Both the position numbers and the translations under genes were made by a program. A DNA stretch of 64,000 nt. Origin: Arcobacter sp. GTDB lineage: Bacteria; Acidobacteriota; Terriglobia; Bryobacterales; Bryobacteraceae. Each line of letters begins with the position of its first letter. Position 1 is the first letter of the stretch. Location of the stretch: NCBI GenBank assembly GCA_020723085.1, contig DYJN01000003.1:62001-126000 (forward strand). Direction: 5' to 3'. This document shows, one piece after another, positions 9,847-20,195 of the stretch. Below the pieces are notes generated by a model. It made no database searches, had not been told where the DNA came from, and worked only from the letters and a program-made list of their open reading frames with translations.

Positions 9847-10536
9847 ATGAGGAGTTTTGTTTTGCCCTCCGGAACGCAGGTTCTCCGCTTCTCCGCCTGT
9901 GCGGCGCTGCTCGCGGCGGCGCTGGTCCTGCCGGCGGGCTGCGGGCGCAGGAAGCGCGCGCCTGCCGCGCCCGCCGCTCCTTCACCCGGATGGACCGAGA
10001 CGGGGATCGCAAGCTGGTACGGCAACCCTTACCATGGACGGCGCACCTCGAGCGGCGAAGTGTTCGACATGAACCAGATGACGGCGGCGCACCGGACCCT
10101 GCCGTTCGGTGCGATCGTCAGAGTCGCCAACCTCGACAACCGCAGGTCGGTTTCCGTGCGCATCAACGACCGCGGTCCCTTCGCCGAAGGGCGCATCATC
10201 GACCTCTCACGCGCCGCGGCGCGCGAGCTTGGGCTGATCGGTCCAGGAACCGCCAGGGTGCGCATCGAACTCACCGGGTACACAAATCCGGATTCGGCGG
10301 GACAGCCACCGCTGTTCACCATCCAGGCGGGCTCGTTCGCCGACCGCGCCAGCGCCGAGAGGTACCGCGACCAGTTGCGCCGGCGCTATGAGCCGGTCGA
10401 CATCGTGGCTTCGCTGACTCCTCCCGGCGCGTACCGGATCTTCGTGGGGAGGTTCGGCGATCTGCGGGAAGCCGAAGCGGCAGCGGGCGAGATGCGGCGG
10501 GACGTGAAAGAGGTGTACGTGGTGCGCATCCGGTAG
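9847..10536 (+). CDS. rlpA: RlpA-family septal-ring lytic transglycosylase lipoprotein with SPOR domain
   Basis: A 229-aa protein with a lipoprotein signal ending in LPAGC, so probably membrane-anchored outside the cytoplasm. Residues about 50-140 form the double-psi beta-barrel (GIASWYGNPYHGRRTSSGE, AAHRTLPFG, INDRGPF); the His and Asp used for catalysis in active RlpA enzymes appear to be present. Residues about 155-229 are a SPOR domain (FTIQAGSFADRASAERY), which binds denuded septal peptidoglycan. RlpA cleaves naked glycan strands during daughter-cell separation. The gene stands alone, with a GC-rich hairpin straight after its stop. Confidence 0.93.
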   Translation: MRSFVLPSGTQVLRFSACAALLAAALVLPAGCGRRKRAPAAPAAPSPGWTETGIASWYGNPYHGRRTSSGEVFDMNQMTAAHRTLPFGAIVRVANLDNRRSVSVRINDRGPFAEGRIIDLSRAAARELGLIGPGTARVRIELTGYTNPDSAGQPPLFTIQAGSFADRASAERYRDQLRRRYEPVDIVASLTPPGAYRIFVGRFGDLREAEAAAGEMRRDVKEVYVVRIR

Positions 10537-10567
10537 CCGGCGAGCCGGGCGCCCGGGCAACGCCGGC
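10536..10567 (+). terminator. GC-rich hairpin after rlpA
   Basis: An outer 7-bp stem (GCCGGCG / CGCCGGC) encloses the self-complementary CCGGGCGCCCGG. No T-tract follows, so it may be an mRNA-stabilising 3' structure rather than a true intrinsic terminator. Confidence 0.4.
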
Positions 10568-10648
10568 GGGAATCGGGCTTACAATGAGGCTTGGCGAAGT
10601 TTCCTGTAGAGAAATTCTCCCGCGCGAGCACTACTATGCCGAGGAGAA

Positions 10649-11686
10649 ATGTCTCTGCATCCGGTAGAGAACTTTGAGGACCGGCGCTGGATGATCCAGG
10701 AAAGCAAGGCGCGCAGCTACGAGCTGGTAGGCCAGTCGGCGCGGCTGAGAAACGTGCTGAGGTTGGCCGCCAAGCTCGGACGCGGCCACTGGCCGGTGCT
10801 GCTGCTGGGCGAAACCGGCACGGGCAAGGAGCTGGTGGCGCGCACCATCCACCGCAACGGTCCGGGCGGCCCGTTCGTGACCATCGACTGCTCGTCGATG
10901 GTGGGCACGCTGATGGAAAGCGAACTGTTCGGGCACGTCAAAGGCGCCTTCACCGGAGCCAATTCGAACAAGATCGGCCTGATCGAGCAGGCTGATGGCG
11001 GCGCCGCCTTCTTCGACGAGATCGGCGAGCTGCCGCTCGATCTCCAGGCCAAACTGCTCCGCGTTCTTCAGGAGAAAGAGTTCCGTCCCGTGGGGTCGTT
11101 GCAGGTGCGGAAGTCGAGCTTCCGCGTCATCGCCGCGACCAACCGGGATCTGGCGAAAGAAGTGGAGGCGGGGCGGTTCCGGCAGGATCTTTATTACCGG
11201 CTCAACGTCGTGACGCTGCGGCTGAGTCCGTTGCGGGACCGCAAGGAGGATCTGCCCGCGCTGATCCGCCACTTTCTGGAGATGTACGGCAACGGGCACA
11301 CGGTCAGCGGCGAACTGCTCGAACTGATGATGAGCTACGACTGGCCGGGCAACGTGCGCGAACTGGAGAACTGCGTGCAGCACATGGTGGCGGTCAACAG
11401 CGGGCCGGTGCTGCACCTGCAGGACGCTCCTTCGCAGCTGCTCCACTTCCACGAGCGGCGGCGCGCGCCGGAAGCCATGGTTCAGGCGGCGGCTGCGGCG
11501 CCCGATGGCGATGGGCCCGATGAGAGCTTCGTGACGCCGGTGCTGCCGCTGGCGGAGATGGAGCGGCGCGCCATCATCAATGCGCTGCGCTACACCAAGG
11601 GCGACCGGGTGGCGGCGGCGCATCTGCTCGGAATCGGCCGCACGACTCTGTACCGCAAACTCAAGGAATACGGGATCCGCGATTGA
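10649..11686 (+). CDS. Sigma-54-dependent transcriptional activator without receiver domain
   Basis: A 345-aa protein with a good GAGGAG before the ATG. The N terminus is only about 25 residues and has no receiver, GAF or PAS domain. The AAA+ domain (about 28-265) has Walker A GETGTGKE, the sigma-54 contact loop GAFTGA, Walker B-like AFFDEIGELP, and YDWPGNVRELEN. A Fis-type helix-turn-helix ends the protein (AAAHLLGIGRTTLYRKL). It should remodel sigma-54 RNA polymerase, probably constitutively or via a partner protein. Its TGA overlaps the TTG start of the glycosyltransferase gene. A TACAAT hexamer lies at 10580. Confidence 0.93.
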   Translation: MSLHPVENFEDRRWMIQESKARSYELVGQSARLRNVLRLAAKLGRGHWPVLLLGETGTGKELVARTIHRNGPGGPFVTIDCSSMVGTLMESELFGHVKGAFTGANSNKIGLIEQADGGAAFFDEIGELPLDLQAKLLRVLQEKEFRPVGSLQVRKSSFRVIAATNRDLAKEVEAGRFRQDLYYRLNVVTLRLSPLRDRKEDLPALIRHFLEMYGNGHTVSGELLELMMSYDWPGNVRELENCVQHMVAVNSGPVLHLQDAPSQLLHFHERRRAPEAMVQAAAAAPDGDGPDESFVTPVLPLAEMERRAIINALRYTKGDRVAAAHLLGIGRTTLYRKLKEYGIRD

Positions 11687-12723
11687 CGATCGGCCTCGAC
11701 GCCACCTACAGCGAGGGCGGGCAGCTGTCCGGCATCGGCGTCTACAGCCGCGAACTGCTGCGCGGGCTGGCCCAGGCGCATCCTGAGGCGCGTTTCGAGT
11801 GGTACTACCGTCTCCACCGGCTCCGCGCCGGATGGCGCGCGCCGAGGCCTCCCAATGTGGCCGTGCGTCCTCTGCTCGAACACGTCAGAACCGGGAGCGC
11901 GAAGTTGTTCCACGGCCTGAACCAGCGGCTCCCGGCGGCGCGGTTTCCGGTTCGCGTGGCCACGTTCCACGACCTGTTCGTGTTCACGGCGGAATACTCC
12001 ACGCCCGGCTTTCGCCAGCGGTTCCAGAAGCAGGCTCGCGAAGCGGCGGCGCGGGCGGATCTGATCCTGTGCGTGAGCCGGTTCACCGCGGGGCAGGTGG
12101 AAGAGATTCTTGCCGTGCCGGCGGCGCGGCTCCGCATCGCGCCGCACGGCGTCCGCCTGTCCGAACCGGAGGCGGGCGGACAGCGGGAGCCGCTGATCCT
12201 CCATGTCGGCGCGGTGCAGCGGCGGAAGAACCTGGTGCGGCTGGTCGCGGCGTTTGAACGCGCCGCGCCGCAGCCGTGGCGGCTGGTGCTGGCGGGCGGC
12301 GCCGGGTACGGATCGGAAGAAGTGCAGGAGCGGATCCGCCAGAGCCCGGCGGCGGAGCGCATCGCCTGGACGGGATGGCTGCCGGATGAGGAGGTGGAGC
12401 GGCTCTACCGGCGCGCCTCCGTGTTCGCATTTCCTTCCCTGGATGAGGGCTTCGGCATCCCCGTGCTGGAAGCCATGGCTCATGGCGTGCCGGTGCTGAG
12501 CTCCACGCGCGGCGCGCTGCCGGAGGTATGCGGCGATGCGGCGCTGCTCGTGGATCCTCTTCGGGACGACGAGATTGCGCAGGCGCTGGAAGCGCTGGTC
12601 CGCGACGAACCGCTGCGCGGGCGGCTGGCGCAGGCCGGACGCGCGCGGGCAGCGCAGTTTCCCTGGGAACGCACCGTGGAAGAAACCTGGAGCGTCTACG
12701 CCGAATTGGGAGCGGCCGGTTGA
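11683..12723 (+). CDS. Glycosyltransferase family 4 (GT-B)
   Basis: 346 aa from a TTG start that overlaps the preceding stop (TTGA); the N terminus TIGLDATYSEGGQLSGIGVYS fits the usual family opening, supporting this start. The GT-B acceptor half includes FHGLNQRLPA and VATFHDLFVF; the donor half has LHVGAVQRRKNL and the E-x7-E region SLDEGFGIPVLEAM, typical of retaining GT4 enzymes using nucleotide sugars. The likely role is surface glycan or exopolysaccharide synthesis. Coupling to a sigma-54 activator suggests co-production of regulator and enzyme. It ends 37 bp from the convergent thioredoxin-like gene. Confidence 0.9.
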   Translation: MTIGLDATYSEGGQLSGIGVYSRELLRGLAQAHPEARFEWYYRLHRLRAGWRAPRPPNVAVRPLLEHVRTGSAKLFHGLNQRLPAARFPVRVATFHDLFVFTAEYSTPGFRQRFQKQAREAAARADLILCVSRFTAGQVEEILAVPAARLRIAPHGVRLSEPEAGGQREPLILHVGAVQRRKNLVRLVAAFERAAPQPWRLVLAGGAGYGSEEVQERIRQSPAAERIAWTGWLPDEEVERLYRRASVFAFPSLDEGFGIPVLEAMAHGVPVLSSTRGALPEVCGDAALLVDPLRDDEIAQALEALVRDEPLRGRLAQAGRARAAQFPWERTVEETWSVYAELGAAG

Positions 12724-12760
12724 CAACGTCCCGCCAGTGCGGAGGGTGCCCGCCCGGGGG

Positions 12761-13294
12761 TTACTTCTTCCGCGGAGCGGACTCGGCCAGAATCCTGTCC
12801 AGAATGTGGAACAGACCGTCGCCTTCGAAGATGTCCTTGCGCGAGTCGTCGTAGACGAGGTCCTCGCGGATGATGCCGTCCGGCGCGACGATGAGCAGGG
12901 TGGGCAGCTTGATGGATGGGTTCCGGGGCGTGATGTGGAGCATCGCAGCCACCGCCTGTCCGAAATCGAACAGAACCGGAGTGGTGATCTTGTGCCGGGC
13001 CACATAAGCCGCGACGGTCTGCTGGTTGTCCGGCGGATTCACAATCGACAGGACATTCAGGCGGTTGCCGTAGCGGCTCTTCACCCGCTCCAGCACCCTG
13101 GAGAACATGCCGCAGTGCGGGCAGTCGGTCTTCATGATGTCGACGAGGAGGACCTTGCCGCGGTAGTCGAGCACGTCATGGTAGCGGGCCTGCGAATCCG
13201 GCAGCGTGAAGCTGGCGATCCTCTTTCCTGCCAGCGGGCCGGCGGGGAGTGCGGTTCCCAGGACCACAAAAAGGGCGGCAACGTGTTTCAGCAC
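12761..13294 (-). CDS. TlpA-like thioredoxin-fold protein, exported
   Basis: 177 aa from a GTG start one base after the mtnA stop, with GGAG upstream overlapping the mtnA end. It has a hydrophobic signal peptide (MLKHVAALFVVLGTALPAG) followed by an AhpC/TSA-redoxin fold with the active-site CPHC in TDCPHCGMF and the family elements VLLVDIMK and KLPTLLIVAPDG. The likely role is periplasmic thiol-disulfide exchange. The CPHC dipeptide is DsbA-like, so oxidase or isomerase activity is possible. It is the last gene of the minus-strand uvrA-mtnA cluster. Confidence 0.85.
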   Translation of the reverse strand: MLKHVAALFVVLGTALPAGPLAGKRIASFTLPDSQARYHDVLDYRGKVLLVDIMKTDCPHCGMFSRVLERVKSRYGNRLNVLSIVNPPDNQQTVAAYVARHKITTPVLFDFGQAVAAMLHITPRNPSIKLPTLLIVAPDGIIREDLVYDDSRKDIFEGDGLFHILDRILAESAPRKK

Positions 13295-13295
13295 T

Positions 13296-14342
13296 TCATT
13301 CTCCTCTCGCGAATGCAGCCAGGCTCTCTTCGTACGGCGGGCGGGCGACGCCCTTCTCTGTAATGATGGCCGTGACGTAGCGGCTTGGGGTCACGTCGAA
13401 GGCGGGATTGGCCACAGCGGTTCCCTCCGGCGCCACGGGCACGCCGAAGACGTGAGTGACTTCCCCGGCCGCGCGTTCTTCGATCGGAATCCGGCCGCCC
13501 GACTCCAGACTGAGATCCAGCGTCGAGACCGGGGCAGCCACATAAAACGGGACGTTGTTCTCCCGTGCGAGCACGGCCACCGAGTAAGTGCCGATCTTGT
13601 TGGCCGTGTCGCCGTTGCGGGCGATGCGGTCGGCGCCGACGATGACGCAGCCGATGCGGCCGCTCTTCAGGAAGTGCCCGGCCATGTTGTCCGTGATCAG
13701 CGTCACCGGGATGCCGTCCTGCTGGAGTTCCCACACTGTGAGACGCGCGCCCTGCAGGAACGGTCTCGTCTCGTCGGCGAACACGTGGACTTTCTTGCCT
13801 GCCTCCACAGCAGCGCGGATCACGCCGAGCGCCGTGCCGTAACCGGCGGTGGCGAGAGCGCCGGCGTTGCAGTGGGTCAGGACGGACTTGCCGTCGGGCA
13901 CCAGCGGAGCGCCGTGGCGCCCGATGGCGCGGTTGATGGCGATGTCCTCTTCATACACGCGCAGGGCTTCCTCGACGAATGCCTGACGCAGGCGCTCCGG
14001 AGGGCTCCCGTCGAGCGATGCGTACAGCCGCTTCATGCGGCTGATGGCCCAGAACAGATTGACGGCTGTCGGGCGGGTGGACGCGAGAGTCTCGCAGATG
14101 CGGGGAAACTCCGCTGCCAGCCGTTCCGGGGGGGTCTGAAGCACGCCCAGCGCGACGCCCATGGCGGCGGAAACGCCGATGGCCGGCGCTCCCCGCACCA
14201 CCATCGTCCGGATGGCATCCGCCACTTCCTGATAAGTCCTGCAGGTGACGAACTCCACCGTGCGCGGCAGCTTCGTCTGGTCGATCATGACGACGCCGTC
14301 AGGCGTCCACTTGACGGTCTCCACCATAAGGGGAACTTCCAT
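13296..14342 (-). CDS. mtnA: S-methyl-5-thioribose-1-phosphate isomerase
   Basis: 348 aa, normal length. Signatures: [15 protein letters not shown], the catalytic-Cys segment [11 protein letters not shown], and the catalytic-Asp segment [19 protein letters not shown]. It converts methylthioribose-1-phosphate to methylthioribulose-1-phosphate in methionine salvage. No other salvage gene lies in the window, so the pathway is either scattered or MtnA serves a shortened 5-deoxy-sugar salvage. It sits between the CPBP protease and thioredoxin-like genes on the same strand with tiny gaps. Confidence 0.95.
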   Translation of the reverse strand: MEVPLMVETVKWTPDGVVMIDQTKLPRTVEFVTCRTYQEVADAIRTMVVRGAPAIGVSAAMGVALGVLQTPPERLAAEFPRICETLASTRPTAVNLFWAISRMKRLYASLDGSPPERLRQAFVEEALRVYEEDIAINRAIGRHGAPLVPDGKSVLTHCNAGALATAGYGTALGVIRAAVEAGKKVHVFADETRPFLQGARLTVWELQQDGIPVTLITDNMAGHFLKSGRIGCVIVGADRIARNGDTANKIGTYSVAVLARENNVPFYVAAPVSTLDLSLESGGRIPIEERAAGEVTHVFGVPVAPEGTAVANPAFDVTPSRYVTAIITEKGVARPPYEESLAAFARGE

Positions 14343-14364
14343 TGAACCATGCGGGCGGCGCCCG

Positions 14365-15093
14365 TCACATCAGCAGTTCCCGCCGCTGCGCCAGATAGCC
14401 GACGAAGAATGTGAGGTTGTATGTGGCATGAACAATCGTCGATGCCGCGGTCGAGCCCGTGCGGTGCCGCGTGTATCCGAAGACGAACGAGGCGAGAAAC
14501 AGCAGGAACATGTGCTGCCAGTTCCAGGCGTACTGCGGCCCATGCAGCAGCGCGAACGGCATGCTGGCCAGCGCGATGCCCAGCCACTTGCCGAACGTGC
14601 GCACGGCGAGGGGCTGCACGAACCCGCGGAAGATCAGCTCTTCGGCGAGTGGACCCAGCGTCACCGCGAAGGATCCCACCAGCAGGATCGACCAGCGGTC
14701 GCGGAGCAGGCGCGCCACGGCGTTGTCGATCACAGGCGTGTGGAGCAGCTCCCCGAGTATGGCGATGACGATGACCAGCCCCGGTCCCAGGATTCCCGTC
14801 CACAGCATGTTCGGCCACGGGAAGCGCCATCCCAGCGAGTCCCAGAAAGGCGCCTGATACCGCTGCCGGAGAATCAGCCAGAGGGCGCCGAACCAGAGCG
14901 CGTAAGCCGCGAATTGCAGCGTGAGCGCGCGGGCGGCTTCGCCCGGCATCCGGGGCAGCAGGAGAAAGGCGCCGTGCGTCAGCGCGATAGCCAGCGAGAA
15001 GCAGGGGATGGACAGCACCGCCAGCAACAGGGCGTCCGTCCACGTCCAGAAGGGACCCTGGCGGAGCGGGGGAGGCGGGGCGGGTTCCGTCAT
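14365..15093 (-). CDS. CPBP-family intramembrane metalloprotease
   Basis: 242 aa, starting at the ATG that overlaps the upstream stop (ATGA). Several membrane helices are visible ([44 protein letters not shown]). The Abi/CPBP motifs are complete: EELIFRG (EExxxR), FALLHGPQ and HATYN. These integral-membrane proteases relate to type II CAAX prenyl endopeptidases; bacterial substrates are mostly unknown. The ORF track's longer version into 15498 is a frame extension. Confidence 0.9.
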   Translation of the reverse strand: MTEPAPPPPLRQGPFWTWTDALLLAVLSIPCFSLAIALTHGAFLLLPRMPGEAARALTLQFAAYALWFGALWLILRQRYQAPFWDSLGWRFPWPNMLWTGILGPGLVIVIAILGELLHTPVIDNAVARLLRDRWSILLVGSFAVTLGPLAEELIFRGFVQPLAVRTFGKWLGIALASMPFALLHGPQYAWNWQHMFLLFLASFVFGYTRHRTGSTAASTIVHATYNLTFFVGYLAQRRELLM

Positions 15094-16049
15094 GCGTCCG
15101 CCTCCACGAGCAGCGCCGCCAGCAGCGGCAGGAGGATTTCGTGATGGCCGGTGATCGAATAGCCCGCCCCGCCGGACCGCGCGTGCGGGCGCTCGACCAC
15201 ATTCAGCCGCGGGCGGTAGTGCTGGAGGAAGTCCAGATTCACCGTGGTGAAGTCCGCCAGCGGGTACCGCAGGTTCCGCACGGCGGAAACGGCCTTCAGA
15301 AACACTTCCGGCAACACGACCGCCGAGCCCACGTTCAGATAGACGCCGCCCGAGTCGAGCCCCCGAACCAGCGAGCAGAAAAGACGGAAGTCGCGGTGCG
15401 AGGCAGCGCCGATGGCCGCGCCGGAAGCGGCCGGGTGCGTGTGCGGCGTGTCGGTTCCGACGGCCACATGCACGGTGACCGGGATCGACCGCCGCCATGC
15501 CTGAAGCAGGAGGGAATACGGCGCGAACTGCGCCGGCGCGAGCGCGTCGAGCGCGGCGCCGAGCGCCTCTCCCAGCCCGCTGTCATCCTCCTGCGCGTGC
15601 CGGATCGCTTCATTCATGAGTCTTCCCGTCTCTTCCGCCGAGCCAAAGCGGCCGTCCGGGAGCACGGCTTCCACATCCTCGCTCGTGCAGCCGGCCAGGG
15701 CGATTTCGAAGTCGTGGATCGAGGTGGCGCCGTTCATGGCGATGCCGGTGACGAAGCCGCGGTCCATCAGGTCAATGAGCACCGGCGCCAGCCCGCACTT
15801 GACCACATGCCCGCCCAATCCCCACAGGATGGCGCGCCCGCGCCGGCGCGCTTCCGCGGCCGCGGCGGTCACGGCGCGCAGGGAATCCGCCGCCAGCAGG
15901 CGCGGCAGGCCGTCCAGCCACTGCGTGAAGGTGCCGCCCGGCCGGTGCGGGGCCGCCATGTGCTCGACGCGCACCTTGCCGCCCCGTTCGGCCAGCGGGA
16001 TGGTGGACAGGCGGGACAGATCGAGGGGTGGCTCGCGGTATTTGCTCAA
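15090..16049 (-). CDS. Deoxyhypusine-synthase-like protein
   Basis: 319 aa from a TTG start with AGGAA 6 nt upstream, 8 nt after uvrA. The sequence has a Rossmann-like core with ILWGLGGHVVKCGLAP, IAMNGATSIHDFEIAL, TSEDVEAVLPDGRFG and HVAVGTDTPHTHP. I associate this pattern with the bacterial branch of the deoxyhypusine-synthase/NAD-binding superfamily. Genuine deoxyhypusine synthase modifies eIF5A, which bacteria lack, so the true substrate is unknown. The adjacent CPBP gene is translationally coupled. Family assignment is from remembered motifs and is moderately certain. Confidence 0.6.
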   Translation of the reverse strand: MSKYREPPLDLSRLSTIPLAERGGKVRVEHMAAPHRPGGTFTQWLDGLPRLLAADSLRAVTAAAAEARRRGRAILWGLGGHVVKCGLAPVLIDLMDRGFVTGIAMNGATSIHDFEIALAGCTSEDVEAVLPDGRFGSAEETGRLMNEAIRHAQEDDSGLGEALGAALDALAPAQFAPYSLLLQAWRRSIPVTVHVAVGTDTPHTHPAASGAAIGAASHRDFRLFCSLVRGLDSGGVYLNVGSAVVLPEVFLKAVSAVRNLRYPLADFTTVNLDFLQHYRPRLNVVERPHARSGGAGYSITGHHEILLPLLAALLVEADA

Positions 16050-16057
16050 GGCGGTTC

Positions 16058-18820
16058 CTAACCAGCTTTGCCGTTTTTCAGAGCTTTTTCAAGTGCGCGC
16101 GCCGTGTGGCTGCGCCGGGACCGGACGATGTGCTCGGGAGGTCCGGCGGCGACCACCGTGCCGCCCTTCTCGCCGCCTTCCGGACCGAGGTCGATGATCC
16201 AGTCGGCGGACTTGATCACGTCAAGCTGGTGTTCGATGACGACCACTGTGTTGCCGAGGTCCACAAGCTGGTTCAGCACTTCGAGCAGCTTGCGGATGTC
16301 CTCGAAGTGCAGGCCCGTAGTGGGCTCGTCCAGGATGTAGAGTGTCTTGCCCGTCTGACGGCGCGAGAGTTCGCGGGCGAGCTTGATGCGCTGCGCCTCG
16401 CCGCCGGACAGTGTCGTGGAAGACTGCCCCAGATGCAGATAGCCGAGGCCGACGTCGGCGAGCGTCTGGAGTTTGGCCTGGATCTGCGGGATGTTCCTGA
16501 GCAGCTCGAGCGCGTCTTCGATGGTCATCTCGAGCAGGTCGGCGATGGAGACGCCGTTGAAGCGGACCGCCAGTGTCTCCGAATTGTAGCGGCGCCCGCG
16601 GCAGACGTCGCAGGGGACGTAGACGTCGGGCAGGAAGTTCATCTCGATGCGCTTGACGCCGTCGCCCTGGCAGGCTTCGCAGCGCCCGCCTTTTACGTTG
16701 AACGAGAAGCGCCCCGGCTTGTAGCCGCGCTCCCGCGCCTCCGGCAGCATGGCGTAAAGCTCCCGGATCGGCGTGAACACGCCCGTGTAGGTGGCAGGGT
16801 TGGAGCGGGGGGAGCGTCCGATGGGGGTCTGATCGATCTCGATCACCTTGTCGATGTGCTCGAGCCCTTCGATGGAGTCGAACAGCCCGGGCGGCGTCCT
16901 GGCGCCGTAAAGGTTCTGCGCCAGCGCCCGGTACAGGATGTCGTGCACCAGGGTAGACTTGCCGCTGCCGCTGACGCCGGTGACGCAAAGGAACATGCCG
17001 AGCGGGAATTCGACGCCGATGTTCTTCAGGTTGTGCTGGCGCGCCCCGCGCAGCACGAGCTTCAGCCCGTTGCCGGGGCGGCGCGCCGGCGGCACCGGGA
17101 TCGAGCGGCGTCCGGAGAGATAGGCGCCGGTGAGCGAGCGCGGGTGGGCGGCGATCTCGGCGGGTTTGCCGGCGGCGATCAACTCGCCTCCCAGCCGCCC
17201 GGCGCCGGGACCGAGGTCGATGACGTAATCGGCGCGCTCGATGGTCTCCTCGTCGTGTTCGACGACAAGCACGGTGTTGCCCATGTCGCGCAGCCGGACG
17301 AGCGTCCCCAGCAGGCGCGCGTTGTCGCGCGGATGGAGTCCGATGGAGGGCTCGTCCAGCACATAAAGAACGCCGCGCAGGCGCGAGCCGATCTGCGTGG
17401 CCAACCGGATGCGCTGCGATTCGCCGCCGGACAGCGTGGCGGCGGAGCGGTCCAGAGACAGGTAGTCGAGGCCGACTTCGCAGAGGAACGACAGCCTGTG
17501 GCGGACCTCTTCGACGATGCGCGCGGCGATCTGCTGCTCCCGCGGCGAGAGCGTCCACGAGCGGATCTCCTCGAGCGCGCGCGAAACGGGCAGGGCGGTG
17601 AAGTCGGCGATGGACATGCCTTTGAGCTTCACCGCCAGGCTGGAGGGGCGGAGCCGCCGCCCGCCGCAGGCGCTGCACTCCGACGGGGACATGAAGTCCG
17701 CCAGGTATTCGCGGTAGCCCTCGGTCGAGTCTTCAAAGGCGCGCTGGAGCAGGGCGAGGATGCCCGGCATGGCGCCGGAGCCGTGGAGGAGCGCCTGCTG
17801 CTGCTTCGGAGGCAGGTCTTCGAACGGCCGGTCCAGGCGGATGCGGAGCTGCCGCGCGAGAGCGTGCAGCGCCTGCTGCATCAACATGCTGGAGCCGCCG
17901 GGGCCGAGGCCGCCGTCCAACAGCGGGCGCGACGGATCGGCGATCACCTTCAACGGGTCGAACGACCACGTGGCGCCCAGGCCGTGGCAGGCATCGCAGG
18001 CGCCGTAGGGACTGTTGAAGGAAAACGAGCGCGGTTCGATCTCCGGCACGCTCCGGCCGCACTCCGGGCAGGCGAGCTTCAGCGAGTAAAGCCGTTCCTC
18101 CCCGCCTACGTGGGCCACCACGACCAGGCCGTTGGCGAGCCGCGTGGCGGTTTCGATGGATGCTTCCAGCCTGCGCGCGGAATCGGGCTTGAGCGGCAGC
18201 CGGTCGACGACCACTTCGATCGTGTGATTGCGGCGCCGGTCCAGCTGGATGTCCTCGTCGAGCGCGCGGAGTTCGCCGTCGATGCGGGCGCGGACGAAGC
18301 CCGCCCGGGCGAATTTCTCCAGTTCCTTCTTGTACTCGCCCTTTCGGCCGCGGACGATGGGCGCAAGGATCATCACGCGCTCGCCCGCCGGCAGCGCCGT
18401 CACCTGTTCCACAATCTGTTGCGCGGTCTGCCGCGTGATGGGGATGCCGCAGTCCGGACAATGCGGCGTGCCGATGGAGGACCACAGCAGGCGGAGGTAA
18501 TCGTAGATCTCCGTGATGGTGCCCACCGTCGAGCGCGGGCTGCGGCTGGTGGTCTTCTGCTCGATGGAGATGGCGGGCGAGAGGCCGTCGATTGCGTCCA
18601 CGTCCGGCCTCTCCATCTGGTCGAGGAACTGCCGGGCGTAGGGCGAGAGCGTCTCGACATAACGCCTCTGGCCTTCGGCGTAGATCGTGTCGAAGGCGAG
18701 CGAAGACTTCCCCGAGCCGGACAGCCCCGTGATCACCGTGAACGATCCGCGGGGGATGGAGACGGTGACGTCCTTGAGATTGTGCACCCGCGCCCCGTGC
18801 ACGGAGATGCGGTCGATCAT
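16058..18820 (-). CDS. uvrA: Excinuclease ABC subunit A
   Basis: 920 aa. Two ABC ATPase halves are present: Walker [10 protein letters not shown] near residue 32 and GVSGSGKST near 615; ABC signatures LSGGESQR and LSGGEAQR; Walker [10 protein letters not shown] and YILDEPTTG. Zinc-module cysteines are visible in CPECG...CDACHG and CEACQG...CDVCRG. UvrA with UvrB finds bulky DNA lesions in nucleotide excision repair. It follows the DAHP synthase gene by about 30 bp on the same strand and precedes the deoxyhypusine-synthase-like gene by 8 nt. The +974-aa ORF opposite it is a shadow. Confidence 0.98.
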   Translation of the reverse strand: MIDRISVHGARVHNLKDVTVSIPRGSFTVITGLSGSGKSSLAFDTIYAEGQRRYVETLSPYARQFLDQMERPDVDAIDGLSPAISIEQKTTSRSPRSTVGTITEIYDYLRLLWSSIGTPHCPDCGIPITRQTAQQIVEQVTALPAGERVMILAPIVRGRKGEYKKELEKFARAGFVRARIDGELRALDEDIQLDRRRNHTIEVVVDRLPLKPDSARRLEASIETATRLANGLVVVAHVGGEERLYSLKLACPECGRSVPEIEPRSFSFNSPYGACDACHGLGATWSFDPLKVIADPSRPLLDGGLGPGGSSMLMQQALHALARQLRIRLDRPFEDLPPKQQQALLHGSGAMPGILALLQRAFEDSTEGYREYLADFMSPSECSACGGRRLRPSSLAVKLKGMSIADFTALPVSRALEEIRSWTLSPREQQIAARIVEEVRHRLSFLCEVGLDYLSLDRSAATLSGGESQRIRLATQIGSRLRGVLYVLDEPSIGLHPRDNARLLGTLVRLRDMGNTVLVVEHDEETIERADYVIDLGPGAGRLGGELIAAGKPAEIAAHPRSLTGAYLSGRRSIPVPPARRPGNGLKLVLRGARQHNLKNIGVEFPLGMFLCVTGVSGSGKSTLVHDILYRALAQNLYGARTPPGLFDSIEGLEHIDKVIEIDQTPIGRSPRSNPATYTGVFTPIRELYAMLPEARERGYKPGRFSFNVKGGRCEACQGDGVKRIEMNFLPDVYVPCDVCRGRRYNSETLAVRFNGVSIADLLEMTIEDALELLRNIPQIQAKLQTLADVGLGYLHLGQSSTTLSGGEAQRIKLARELSRRQTGKTLYILDEPTTGLHFEDIRKLLEVLNQLVDLGNTVVVIEHQLDVIKSADWIIDLGPEGGEKGGTVVAAGPPEHIVRSRRSHTARALEKALKNGKAG

Positions 18821-18851
18821 GGAAATTCCATTGTCCCGCAGGGAGGCGGCG

Positions 18852-19922
18852 TCAGAGGGAGGCCGGGGAGGCGGCCATCCGGCGCACCGTGGCTTCCGCC
18901 AGCAGGTCGAAGATCTGGCGGGTCTCCTCCAGGTCGATGCAGGCGTCCGTGATCGACCGTCCGTAGGTCAGCGGCTGGCCGGGAATGAGATCCTGGCGCC
19001 CGGCGACGAGGAAGGACTCGAGCATGACGCCGAAGATGCCGGCCTGGCCGGCGGCGACCTGCGTGGCGAGATTGCGGGCGACAGCCGCCTGCAGCCGGTA
19101 GTTCTTCAGCGAGTTGGCGTGAGAGCAGTCCACCATCACGCGGTCGGGCAGCTTGGCGCCGCGCAGGCTGAGCAGGACGGTTTCGATCGACTGCTCATCG
19201 AAATTCGGCAGCTTGCCGCCGCGCAGGATGACGTGGCAGTCGCGGTTGCCCTTGGTGCAGACGATGGCGGAATGGCCGGCCTTGGTGACCGACAGGAAAT
19301 GGTGCGAGATGCGCGCGGCGCGGACGGCGTCGATGGCCACCTTGAAGTTGCCGTCCGTGCCGTTCTTGAAGCCGACGGGGCACGACAGCCCGCTGGCCAG
19401 CTCGCGGTGCACCTGGCTTTCCGTCGTGCGGGCGCCGATGGCGCCATACGAGATCAGATCGCCGATGTACTGCGGCGTGATCATGTCAAGGAACTCGGTG
19501 GCGCAGGGCATGCCCATCTGCGTGAGGCGCAGCAGCAGCCCCCGGGCGCGGCGCAGCCCCTCGTTGATCTGGAAGCTGCCGTCGAGGAAGGGATCGTTGA
19601 TGAGTCCCTTCCAGCCAACCGTGGTCCGGGGCTTTTCAAAATAGACCCGCATGACGACGAACAGCGCATCCCGGTACTGCCGGGCGAGTTCCGCCAGCCT
19701 GCCGGCGTAGTCTTCAGCGGCGGAGATGTCGTGGATGGAGCAGGGACCGGCGACGACGGCGAGGCGGTGGTCCCTGCCGTAGAGCATGTCGTGGATGGTG
19801 TGGCGCGCCTCCCAGATCAGCCTGGCGCCGTCCTCGTGCAGCGGGAACTGATCGAGCAGCGCCTGAGGCGTCACCAGTTCATAGATCTGCTGGATGCGGA
19901 CGTCGTCGGTACGGTAAGGCAT
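18852..19922 (-). CDS. 3-Deoxy-7-phosphoheptulonate (DAHP) synthase, class I
   Basis: 356 aa from ATG 19922; a GTG at 19934, overlapping the preceding stop, is an alternative that adds four residues. Class I (AroF/G/H) signatures: [35 protein letters not shown], and [11 protein letters not shown]. It condenses phosphoenolpyruvate and erythrose-4-phosphate at the entry to aromatic amino acid synthesis. Which residues confer feedback inhibition cannot be read here, so I leave the paralogue symbol open. It is embedded in the minus-strand uvrA cluster; a later shikimate step (aroDE) lies 10 kb away. Confidence 0.93.
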   Translation of the reverse strand: MPYRTDDVRIQQIYELVTPQALLDQFPLHEDGARLIWEARHTIHDMLYGRDHRLAVVAGPCSIHDISAAEDYAGRLAELARQYRDALFVVMRVYFEKPRTTVGWKGLINDPFLDGSFQINEGLRRARGLLLRLTQMGMPCATEFLDMITPQYIGDLISYGAIGARTTESQVHRELASGLSCPVGFKNGTDGNFKVAIDAVRAARISHHFLSVTKAGHSAIVCTKGNRDCHVILRGGKLPNFDEQSIETVLLSLRGAKLPDRVMVDCSHANSLKNYRLQAAVARNLATQVAAGQAGIFGVMLESFLVAGRQDLIPGQPLTYGRSITDACIDLEETRQIFDLLAEATVRRMAASPASL

Positions 19923-19926
19923 GGAA

Positions 19927-20157
19927 TCAACCACTCGGCGGCTGGTCCGTCCCGCGCCGGTTCCGGAAGCGGGCCGATTCTTCCTTTATTTTGCCGCGGG
20001 CCCAATGCAGAACCCGGCGCAACGGCGGGAAGAACTCGGACAAAATGATGAGTCCCGGGATCATGAAAGCCCACCCCGGCACGATTGGCAGCAACCAGCC
20101 GATGATACCCAAGATACACAATCCGACGCCTGCCGCCAGCCTGAGGATCTTGCTCAC
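19927..20157 (-). CDS. PGPGW-type small membrane protein
   Basis: 76 aa from a GTG start. One long hydrophobic stretch ([18 protein letters not shown]) followed by [17 protein letters not shown] matches the PGPGW transmembrane family, with VPGW in place of PGPGW. A basic tail ([22 protein letters not shown]) is probably cytoplasmic. The function is unknown. Its stop overlaps the alternative GTG start of the DAHP synthase gene, suggesting coupling. Confidence 0.75.
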   Translation of the reverse strand: MSKILRLAAGVGLCILGIIGWLLPIVPGWAFMIPGLIILSEFFPPLRRVLHWARGKIKEESARFRNRRGTDQPPSG

Positions 20158-20195
20158 GGGGGAATTTCCAGTCTACCAGCCGGACGGGCTCTTCG

